From assembly GCA_900770865.1 (NCBI GenBank), contig CAAGLU010000128.1, forward strand, positions 1 to 8,879: a stretch of 8,879 nt of DNA, in the 5' to 3' direction. Shown here piece after piece: positions 1-5,817 of this stretch (its first letter is position 1; every line of letters begins with the position of its first letter). This DNA comes from an uncultured Atopobiaceae bacterium. GTDB taxonomy: Bacteria > Actinomycetota > Coriobacteriia > Coriobacteriales > Atopobiaceae. A program made the translations under genes and the position numbers. The notes under the pieces were generated by a model. It searched no databases. It saw only the letters and a program-made list of their open reading frames with translations, and was not told the origin of the DNA.

Positions 1-50
1 GCCAGGACCGCGCTGGACGCGCTTGCCGCAATGAGCGCGACGCCGGCCAT
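1..50 (-). CDS. tadC: Start of a TadC-like type II secretion F family protein (partial, runs off left edge)
   Basis: An ATG at position 50 opens a frame that stays open for the 16 codons left in the window and reads MAGVALIAASASSAVL, a small hydrophobic segment that could be a first membrane helix. The A of its ATG is the last base of the TGA stop of tadB (TGATG arrangement), and a GAGGG stretch lies 9-13 bases upstream. In Tad clusters the gene directly after tadB is normally tadC, the second platform protein, so the name rests mainly on order and coupling. The fragment is too short to show a T2SSF domain. Another small membrane protein cannot be excluded. Confidence 0.5.
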   Translation of the reverse strand, partial: MAGVALIAASASSAVL

Positions 51-991
51 CAGAGCACCGCCCTCATGAGGCGCCTGATGACAAGGACCGCAAACGAGTC
101 GAGCGCGGCGGCCACGGCAACGGAGCCAAGCCCAACGGGCGAGAGCAGGCCCCGCTGGAAGTCGGGCGAGATGACGGCGAGAAGCGCCACCATGAGAAAC
201 GGTAGGCTGCACACGATACGGGCAGAGAGACGCACCTGAGCTGTCTTCACCTCAAGCTCGCGCTCGAACTCTCCCTGCCGCTCGACGAGCGCGGCAGACC
301 GCGCGAGCAGGTCACGCAGCGGGCTTCCCGTGCGATGAGAGATCACGAGCGCCGTGGTGAGAAGTCCCATCCCTGGCGCATCGAGCGTGCGTGAGAGCGA
401 CTCGAGCGCGTCCTCTGTCGATACGCCACAGCGAAGCCCCAGCGAGGCAGATGCAAAGCCCGCAGAGACCGGCCCGTGGCCGTGCGACCCCACGTACTCG
501 ACAGCCTGGGCCAGTGTCTGGCCAGCGCCAAGCGCCACGGAGAGCGTCCGGAACACGCCAGGCATCTCCTGCGAAATATCGTGCACACGACGCCGGTCAC
601 GCGAAGAGCGCCATGCAGCTAGGGCAATCCTCTCCAGACAGGCAAGAACGAGCGCCGAGACAAGCGAGAGGAAGAGCAGGCCTCCCACGCAGGCAATCCC
701 CACCCCAGCGACAAGCAGCGCAGCGCACGCGGACTCCCTTCTCAAGCCCGGCCTGCCCTCATGGGGAAGCGCGACAAGGGCGTCCGACGCCTGTCTCCAG
801 TCCTCACCTTCGAGAAGCGCAGCCACCATGCCACTGCGCCCCAGGGACTCGAGACGTCTACCTGCCCAGCGCTCGCATGCACGGAGCGTTCGGGACGCCA
901 GGGTCTTGGCGCCACGCTCGCCGCTTGCGATGAGTATCCGCACGGCCGAAAACGCGCAGGCGGCAGCCATCAGCGGAAGGAAGACCTCCAT
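50..991 (-). CDS. tadB: TadB, type II secretion system F-domain platform protein of the Tad pilus
   Basis: This is a 313-residue inner-membrane protein expected to form, with TadC, the platform on which the CpaF ATPase assembles Flp pilin. Hydrophobic segments lie at about residues 3-21, 88-125 (probably two helices close together), 253-275 and 285-305. The T2SSF cytoplasmic domain runs from about residue 143 (MPGVFRTLSVALGAGQTLAQA) to about 267, as in other TadB proteins. I place the start at the ATG at 991, preceded by a GGTGGAG ribosome binding site, rather than at the longer frame start at 1135. The longer choice would overlap cpaF by 166 bases and add a basic, low-complexity leader. With the chosen start the overlap with the end of cpaF is 22 bases, implying translational coupling. 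The family call is firm; function in this organism is inferred from the cluster. Confidence 0.88.
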   Translation of the reverse strand: MEVFLPLMAAACAFSAVRILIASGERGAKTLASRTLRACERWAGRRLESLGRSGMVAALLEGEDWRQASDALVALPHEGRPGLRRESACAALLVAGVGIACVGGLLFLSLVSALVLACLERIALAAWRSSRDRRRVHDISQEMPGVFRTLSVALGAGQTLAQAVEYVGSHGHGPVSAGFASASLGLRCGVSTEDALESLSRTLDAPGMGLLTTALVISHRTGSPLRDLLARSAALVERQGEFERELEVKTAQVRLSARIVCSLPFLMVALLAVISPDFQRGLLSPVGLGSVAVAAALDSFAVLVIRRLMRAVL

Positions 992-2295
992 CGCTCCACC
1001 TCGCCTTCGTCGAGAATCCCGTCGCACACCGCCTGTGCCACAAACGCCGGCTCGCGAACGAGCTTCCAGGAGCGCTCTGCCACGTCGAACGATACGCACT
1101 CGACGAGGTCCACCGACTTTGCCCCTCTCGACCACCCAACCTCGTGCGTTGTGGTGATGTAGCGCGACCCATCCGGCGTACGCCGCGACATCACGATGAG
1201 GTCGAGCGCCGAGGCAATCTGCTCCTCGATGATGTCGGCGGGCAGGTCCATCCCAAAGCGCGCCATGAGCACCAGGCGAAGCACGGCCTCCTCGGCGGTG
1301 CCGGCATGCAGCGTGGTCATCGAGCCATCATGTCCGGTTGTCATTGCGGCCAGCATGTCGACGCACTCCTCGCCGCGAACTTCCCCCACCACAATGCGGT
1401 CCGGCCGCATGCGCAGCGAGTTCTTGACCAGGTCGCGAATCGTGACCTCGCCGGCCCCCTCGATCGAGGCGCCCCTTGCCTCAAGGCTCACCACGTCCGG
1501 ATGCGCATCAAAGCGCAGCTCGGCGGAGTCCTCTATGGTCACAATCCTTTCGCCGGGGTCAATCTCGCACGAGAGCGCGTTGAGGAGCGTGGTCTTGCCC
1601 GACCCGGTGCCTCCGGCTACTGCTATCCCCTTTCGCGTCCTCACGGCCCAGCGCAGCAGCTGCGCGTACCATTCAGGCAGCGAGCCCAGCTCGACCAGCG
1701 TGCCCAGCGACGTGATGCGGTTGGAGAATCGCCTGATGGTGACCACTGGCCCGCCTATGGCAACCGGGTCCGCCACGGCGTTCACGCGGTCGCCGTTGGC
1801 AAGGCGCGCGTTCACGATGGGGGAGCTCCTGTCGAGCCTTCGCCCAAGGGGTGCCAGAATTCGGTCGATCACGATCATGATCTGCTCGGGTGAGTCAAAC
1901 ACCGCCGGTGCCGAGAAGACCTCGCCCCCACGCTCATAGAAGAGCGCGTCGCAGCCGTTGATCATAATCTCAGAGACATCCTCGTCCTCGAGAAGAGGCT
2001 GGATGGGGCCAAGACCGCAGATCTCGTCCGTCACCTGGCGCACGAGACGCGCCACGTCCTCGCGCGAAAGGCCCTCGTAGCCCCCGGTGTTTATGATTGC
2101 GTTGCACGTCACGGCAAGTGCCGAGCGCGCCTGGGTGGCATCGCCCGCAGAGAGCATCGAGGCAATGGTCGCAAGCCCCAACCGCTCCACCAGAGCGTTC
2201 TTGAGGCTCAGCCGCTGCTGGCGAAGGTCGCGTCCCTCCGTTTTGGCAGTCCCTCTTCGCGCTTCCTCCTCGTGGACCATCTCGAGCACAGACAC
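970..2295 (-). CDS. cpaF: CpaF/TadA-family secretion ATPase of the Tad pilus
   Basis: This 441-residue hexameric AAA-like secretion ATPase of the VirB11/PulE superfamily hydrolyses ATP in the cytoplasm to drive Flp pilus assembly. Visible motifs in order are: an N-terminal helical region with the CpaF signature EDVSEIMINGCDALFYERGG (residues 105-124), Walker A GGTGSGKT (228-235), Asp box IVTIEDSAEL (251-260), Walker B in DRIVVGEVRG (299-308) and His box TGHDGSMTTLHAG (320-332). All expected catalytic elements are intact and the length is normal. The start is a GTG at 2295, placed immediately after the TAG of the preceding gene with no gap. A GGAGGGAGG ribosome binding site lies 8 bases upstream, inside the last codons of tadZ. 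An internal ATG at codon 6 lacks such spacing. The gene is the third of the operon and overlaps tadB by 22 bases. Confidence 0.96.
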   Translation of the reverse strand: MSVLEMVHEEEARRGTAKTEGRDLRQQRLSLKNALVERLGLATIASMLSAGDATQARSALAVTCNAIINTGGYEGLSREDVARLVRQVTDEICGLGPIQPLLEDEDVSEIMINGCDALFYERGGEVFSAPAVFDSPEQIMIVIDRILAPLGRRLDRSSPIVNARLANGDRVNAVADPVAIGGPVVTIRRFSNRITSLGTLVELGSLPEWYAQLLRWAVRTRKGIAVAGGTGSGKTTLLNALSCEIDPGERIVTIEDSAELRFDAHPDVVSLEARGASIEGAGEVTIRDLVKNSLRMRPDRIVVGEVRGEECVDMLAAMTTGHDGSMTTLHAGTAEEAVLRLVLMARFGMDLPADIIEEQIASALDLIVMSRRTPDGSRYITTTHEVGWSRGAKSVDLVECVSFDVAERSWKLVREPAFVAQAVCDGILDEGEVERWRSSFR

Positions 2296-3558
2296 CTAGA
2301 CCGCCTCCCTCCTGCGCCGGAAAAGGCCCCTGCGCCGCGGGGCAAGCCCCTGGGCAGCGCGCTGTGCAGGCTCGGCCTCTGGGAGCGACCCAAGCTCCTG
2401 GAGGAGCTGCGCCAGGCAGGCGGCAACAGACTCCGCAAACGGCGAGCCAACCTCCAATAGGCCTGTCGCATCTCCATATCCCAGGTAGTCAGAAACCTCG
2501 TCCCCGCCATCGAGCGCCGTGAACGCACGCGCAGCCTCGAGACCCACCTCTGCCCTGCCCAGCGCCGGGTCTGTCCTGTCCCGCACGTCCACGCGGTTCT
2601 CCAACCGGGCAATGCGCGTGCGCGCAACGCCCAGCCGCACGGCAAGTCCGCTCGTGCGGGCAAGCGCTGCCAGTGATCCGGGCCGGCTGTCATGTACGAG
2701 AACCACGCGGTCGCTCTGACGAACGGCAAGCGCCACCGCCTCGGAGAATGTGGGAGACGTATCGACAAGCACCAGATCGGCATCGGGTGCAAGGGCGCCA
2801 AGCAGCCCTGGGACCATCCCCGAGACAAGCTCGGAGGTCTCCGGGCGCTCGCACGGCCCCCACACGCGGATGCGCTCGCCGCACGGCGCGCCGAGCCTCT
2901 CCAGGCGCTCTGGGTCCCCAAGGTCTTCCGCCGAGAGGCGCGAGAGGTCCGTCCCACGCGCAAGGCCAAGCATCGCATAGAGGTTCCCACAGGAGAGGTC
3001 CAGGTCAACCACCTCTACTCTCATGCCCCACGAGGCTGCGGCAACCGCAGCGCACGCCACGACGGACGTCTTGCCAACGCCACCTCTTCCCGAGCAGAAC
3101 GTAAGAATGGGCGCGCGGGCCCCCTCGGTCGCCAGCGCCGGTCCCGGAGCAGCCGAGATGCGACCCCCATCGCTGTTCTGCGGGGGCTCCGAAACCGGCG
3201 CGGCGTCCATCTCCGCAGACGGCGCAGGAGACACGCCATCCAGGTCAACGACAAGGTCGATGCCCGCCCTCGCAGCGCGAGACCTCAGCGACCCAGAGGG
3301 CGACCTCAGCGCAAGCACGACCTTCTCGGCATGGCCGTCGGACACAATGGCGGCCGCAAGGTTGACGTCCGAGATGCCGCTCTTGGAGAGGCCGATAAGG
3401 GTGGACCTCTCGCCGCTGGCGCACTCTGCCATGCGTCGCCGCAGCTCGTTTGCATCCTGGGCAAACTCGCACTCCGCTAGGCCGTCTATCATCCTGAGCG
3501 CCTCGACCATCCCGGCGCGCTCCTCCTTTGGGCACAGCACGCTCCACGCATGTCCCAT
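2296..3558 (-). CDS. tadZ: CpaE/TadZ-like ParA-family ATPase, Tad pilus localisation factor
   Basis: This protein of about 420 residues has the two-part build of CpaE/TadZ. Residues 1 to about 110 form a receiver-like domain that lacks an obvious phospho-acceptor pattern. A Pro/Ala/Ser-rich linker follows (about 111-148), then a MinD/ParA-type ATPase domain. Using numbering from the GTG at 3561, the ATPase has a Walker A variant SGRGGVGKTS (157-166), switch I region VEVVDLDLSCGN (182-193) and Walker B DLVLVDTSP (262-270). The ParA signature lysine is an arginine here, while the P-loop lysine K164 is kept. The protein ends in a basic tail, RRRGLFRRRREAV. TadZ proteins place the pilus machine in the cell. 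The start is ambiguous: GTG at 3561 (7 bases after a perfect AGGAGG, 4-base overlap with cpaB) or ATG at 3558 (10 bases after it, 1-base overlap). I list the ATG. The stop abuts the cpaF GTG. Confidence 0.88.
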   Translation of the reverse strand: MGHAWSVLCPKEERAGMVEALRMIDGLAECEFAQDANELRRRMAECASGERSTLIGLSKSGISDVNLAAAIVSDGHAEKVVLALRSPSGSLRSRAARAGIDLVVDLDGVSPAPSAEMDAAPVSEPPQNSDGGRISAAPGPALATEGARAPILTFCSGRGGVGKTSVVACAAVAAASWGMRVEVVDLDLSCGNLYAMLGLARGTDLSRLSAEDLGDPERLERLGAPCGERIRVWGPCERPETSELVSGMVPGLLGALAPDADLVLVDTSPTFSEAVALAVRQSDRVVLVHDSRPGSLAALARTSGLAVRLGVARTRIARLENRVDVRDRTDPALGRAEVGLEAARAFTALDGGDEVSDYLGYGDATGLLEVGSPFAESVAACLAQLLQELGSLPEAEPAQRAAQGLAPRRRGLFRRRREAV

Positions 3559-4253
3559 CACTCGCCCACCTCCTGGTCAACCTTGGTTGGCGCGGCGGGC
3601 ACGCCCGCGTCCACGCCCTCGACGTCGCTTGCGGGAAGGCCAAACCGCAGGCTCCCCTCGGTCGATGCCGCCAGGACGCTCGACACGTCCGCCGGAGCAA
3701 GCGCAACGGTCATGACCTGGGATCCCGATGCAAGCGTGCGCGACCCCTCGGGCATCGAGAGCACCGTTGCCTCCTTGGCGAGCACCGTTGCCGCGCCATC
3801 TGCCACGCGGTAGGCAACGAGCCTGTCACCCGCTACCACACCCTCGCCCACGCCAAGCTTGTCTGCCATGGGAACAGAGACGGCGATCTTTCCTGACGGC
3901 ACCTCGACAGCGGCGCCTGTCTCCCTAAAGTTGAGCTGGGTGAGCGGCGCGCCGGAGGCAGCGGCAACCGTGATCTTCTTGCCAACGACGTCGTCCAGGT
4001 TCGTAATGGTGCCCTCTGGCACCAGGTCAGAGACCCAGTCTCGCTTGGCAACGTCGCCCGCTGAGATGACCTGTCCCTCCTCCAGCTGGGATGTGGCAAC
4101 AACCAGGCTCACCACCTCGCCGCCATAGCGCGTGAGCGTCTCCTGGCGGCGCGACTCCTCCTCCGCACGCACGCTCTCGCCATACGCCAGGCACAGCACA
4201 ACGGCAAGCAGCGCAAACGCCCCAGAGAGCACGATCTTGAAGCGGCGTGACAT
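3558..4253 (-). CDS. cpaB: CpaB/RcpC-like SAF-domain Flp pilus assembly protein
   Basis: This 231-residue protein has a single N-terminal membrane segment after a short basic start (MSRRFKIVLSGAFALLAVVL), leaving the rest outside the cytoplasm. A SAF domain follows at about residues 47-110; it shows the CpaB pattern VVATSQLEEGQVISAGDV and GKKITVAAASGAPLTQLNF, then the C-terminal CpaB/RcpC beta-rich region to about 205. The acidic C-terminus looks disordered. In Gram-negative bacteria this family associates with the RcpA outer-membrane secretin. A monoderm would have no secretin, so the role here is presumably in the cell wall or at the platform (inference). I chose the ATG at 4253 with GGGGGAG just upstream. 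A TTG at 4271 would add only MGKGEP and would sit on top of a GGAGG without room for initiation. It is the first gene of the visible Tad operon. Confidence 0.86.
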   Translation of the reverse strand: MSRRFKIVLSGAFALLAVVLCLAYGESVRAEEESRRQETLTRYGGEVVSLVVATSQLEEGQVISAGDVAKRDWVSDLVPEGTITNLDDVVGKKITVAAASGAPLTQLNFRETGAAVEVPSGKIAVSVPMADKLGVGEGVVAGDRLVAYRVADGAATVLAKEATVLSMPEGSRTLASGSQVMTVALAPADVSSVLAASTEGSLRFGLPASDVEGVDAGVPAAPTKVDQEVGE

Positions 4254-4298
4254 GGGCTCCCCCTTTCCCAACCTCCGTTCCTGGCTGAGAAAATTGTC

Positions 4299-4320
4299 CG
4301 GTGGGAGAAGCCCCGCACCG
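4299..4320 (-). promoter_or_regulatory. GC-rich hairpin in the cpaB leader (possible attenuator)
   Basis: Read on the minus strand, CGGTG (from 4320) and CACCG (to 4299) pair. With one bulged C, a further three pairs can form inside, leaving a five-base loop. About five bases after the stem comes a short run of four T (ATTTT). The stem ends about 45 bases before the cpaB ATG. The shape resembles a weak intrinsic terminator, which could act as an attenuator, but the T run is short and displaced. Chance pairing in GC-rich DNA is a real alternative. Confidence 0.25.
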
Positions 4321-4380
4321 CCATCCTTCCAAGAAAGAGCTACCAGTTACGGGCATCTCTCTTGCAGGAAGCTGTCACAT

Positions 4381-4430
4381 TTTGTTGTTATCGCGGGAAT
4401 TTTGCTATGAGAAATCGCAATTTGCTGTTA
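4381..4430. repeat. Three TTTGYTRTKA direct repeats at exact 20-bp period (candidate operator)
   Basis: The decamers TTTGTTGTTA (4381-4390), TTTGCTATGA (4401-4410) and TTTGCTGTTA (4421-4430) are in the same orientation with starts exactly 20 bp apart. Copies 1 and 3 agree at 9 of 10 positions, 1 and 2 at 7, 2 and 3 at 8; the intervening decamers are much less alike. Each copy is preceded by an A and then A or T. A spacing of about two helical turns puts all copies on one DNA face, as expected for cooperative binding of a regulator. On the coding strand of cpaB the element reads TMAYARCAAA and lies 128-177 bases upstream of the start codon. A degenerate fourth unit at 4361 (CTTGCAGGAA) is possible. 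The regulator is unknown to me. Confidence 0.55.
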
Positions 4431-4451
4431 TTGCCTGGGCATGCCAGAACC

Positions 4452-4484
4452 GTGCCCAACACGGCCCCACGGCCGTATTTGCAC
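4452..4484. promoter_or_regulatory. Interrupted dyad upstream of the Tad operon
   Basis: A perfect 6-bp stem ACGGCC (4461-4466) / GGCCGT (4471-4476) with a CCAC loop is flanked by an outer GTGC (4452-4455) / GCAC (4481-4484). The spacers between inner and outer arms are 5 and 4 bases. It lies just upstream of the phased repeats with respect to cpaB. It could be a second operator, or a weak hairpin limiting read-through from rsgA. No T tract makes it a terminator on the minus strand. Confidence 0.25.
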
Positions 4485-4611
4485 AGCTCAGATGGCATAT
4501 ATTTAAATGTGTAGGAATTGTGTACGCACCGCGACAGAGTCCATATCAAATATTCGCTGTTCTGCGCGTGCATGCTGCGTCACGCGACGCCCGCCGCGTA
4601 CAGCCGCCCAG

Positions 4612-5811
4612 CTAAAGCACGATATCCGGGTCGAGTGTCCGCGCGCTCTCGCGCATCTCGGCGGCCAGCGCCACGTACGCGTCGTAACGACGCTGAGAGA
4701 TGCGCCCCTCGGAGAGAAGCTCGCGCACCTGGCATCCCGGCTCGTGCGTGTGCGTGCAGTCACAGAAGCGACACCCACGCGCGGCATCCGCCACCTCGGG
4801 AAACACAGCCGCAAGGCCGCGCTCGTGACCCACGATGGGAAGGCTCCTCAAACCAGGCTCGTCCACAATCACACCGCCGCCCGGCACAGAGACCATGCGG
4901 CGCGCCACCGTCGTATGCCTGCCCGCGTCATCGGACCCGCGCACGGCACCGGTCTTGAGCACGTCGTGTCCCAGCAGGGTGTTAAGCAGCGTGGACTTGC
5001 CCGCGCCGGACTCCCCCAGCACAATGGCAACGGTACCTTCGGGCACAAGCGAGCGCACGGCGGCGGGACCCCAGGCAACTCCCAGGGCGCCCGCGTCCTT
5101 CTCGGCGCGCTCGGCCTCCACGCCATCCGCCGAGGAGGTCATGACCAGCCCGCACTCCTCGCCTAGGACGTCACGAATGGCGGCAACGTCCTCTGCCAGC
5201 ACCGCGCTAGGGGCTCGGTCCGCCTTGGTGAGAACAACGGCGACCCTTGCGCCGCAGTCGCGCGCAATCACGGCAGAGCGCGCGATTCTCTCGCATGAGA
5301 TTGCCACCGCCCCCAGCTGCTGGACGACAAGCACCACGCCCACGTTTGCGGCAAGGGTCTGCCGCTCGCCGCGCGAGCCTCCCCGCCATCGGGCAATGTC
5401 GCTCTCGCGCGGCAGGATCTGAAGGATAAGGCCCATGTCGTGGCCGGCGGGCACGCGCGCCAGGACCCAGTCACCCACGGCCACGCGTGAGTCTCCACCC
5501 TTGGTGAGGTGTGCCGAGAACTCCGCGCGGAAGAGCGCGTCTGCCGTCACAACAGCCGGAAAGCCGCGGTCCAGCCGTACCACGCAGCCAAGCGCCATCT
5601 CGTCCACGCTGCAGCCCAGCGCCCGCGCGGCAGACGCCGCAGCCTCGCCAAAGGCGCTCCGCTGGCGCTCGGATGGCGTGAGCTCGGAGAAGCGAGGCAG
5701 GTCCGCGAGAGAAGAAAGGGCCGGCAGGCCCTGCTGGGACCTGCCGGCACTAGAGACACTACGCTTGCGCGAACCCTTCTGGGAACCCTTCTTTGGTGCG
5801 CGCTTGCCCAT
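4612..5811 (-). CDS. rsgA: RsgA, circularly permuted ribosome small subunit-dependent GTPase
   Basis: RsgA (YjeQ) is a GTPase that checks and matures the 30S subunit late in assembly. This 399-residue copy shows the permuted order of the family: OB-fold region (about 70-140), G4 motif TKAD (195-198), then P-loop GESGAGKST (266-274), switch region GRHTT (297-301), G3 motif DEPG (317-320) and a C-terminal zinc knuckle C347-x4-C352-x-H354-x5-C360. The G3 motif is usually DTPG; Glu replaces Thr here, confirmed from the codons GAC GAG CCT GGT, while the Asp is retained. A basic, Ser-rich N-terminal extension of about 30 residues (MGKRAPKKGSQKGSRKRS) probably touches rRNA. The ATG at 5811 follows the stop of the P-type ATPase by 6 bases, with AGGAA about 13 bases upstream, so the two genes are likely cotranscribed. 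Confidence 0.95.
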   Translation of the reverse strand: MGKRAPKKGSQKGSRKRSVSSAGRSQQGLPALSSLADLPRFSELTPSERQRSAFGEAAASAARALGCSVDEMALGCVVRLDRGFPAVVTADALFRAEFSAHLTKGGDSRVAVGDWVLARVPAGHDMGLILQILPRESDIARWRGGSRGERQTLAANVGVVLVVQQLGAVAISCERIARSAVIARDCGARVAVVLTKADRAPSAVLAEDVAAIRDVLGEECGLVMTSSADGVEAERAEKDAGALGVAWGPAAVRSLVPEGTVAIVLGESGAGKSTLLNTLLGHDVLKTGAVRGSDDAGRHTTVARRMVSVPGGGVIVDEPGLRSLPIVGHERGLAAVFPEVADAARGCRFCDCTHTHEPGCQVRELLSEGRISQRRYDAYVALAAEMRESARTLDPDIVL

Positions 5812-5817
5812 GAACGA

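Larger units (their letters stand above)
4254..4611. other. 358-bp AT-richer intergenic region carrying the control sequences of the Tad operon
   Basis: No convincing gene lies between rsgA and cpaB. The region is clearly richer in A+T than its neighbours: only 18 of the 50 bases at 4381-4430 are G or C. Since both flanking genes point left, the promoter of the Tad operon should be here on the minus strand. I could not find a good -35/-10 pair. A TTGATA at 4544-4549 has only a poor -10 (TACACA) at a 19-base spacing, and a GTGACA near 4371-4380 has none. It holds the phased repeats at 4381-4430, a dyad at 4452-4484, a leader hairpin at 4299-4320 and an 8-bp palindrome ATTTAAAT at 4501-4508. 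A small GCGTC-ACGC-GACGC stem at 4577-4590 follows rsgA but has no U run, so it is not a clear terminator. Confidence 0.7.

Noticed and set aside
991..1135. Longer N-terminus of TadB (48 extra residues, MVERGKVGG...)
   Set aside because: It would overlap cpaF by 166 bases, is basic and low-complexity, and the ATG at 991 has a good ribosome binding site and a typical TadB beginning.
354..1157. Plus-strand open frame of 267 codons opposite tadB and the end of cpaF
   Set aside because: Arg/Ser/Pro/Ala-rich shadow of the minus-strand genes, no domain, no fitting operon context.
4544..4549. TTGATA as a -35 box for the Tad operon
   Set aside because: The only -10-like partner is TACACA at 19 bases, which is too weak to call a promoter.
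4388..4573. 61-codon minus-strand frame in the intergenic region before cpaB
   Set aside because: No plausible ribosome binding site, composition unlike the neighbouring genes, and it runs through the operator-like repeats.
4301..4615. Plus-strand frame containing KKELPVTGISLAGS followed by a short hydrophobic run, resembling a sortase LPxTG signal
   Set aside because: The hydrophobic part is short and broken by Cys and His, the charged tail is not at the end of the frame, and there is no protein body upstream because a stop lies at 4286-4288. It also overlaps the phased repeats. Most likely chance, though a remnant of a lost surface-protein gene cannot be fully excluded.
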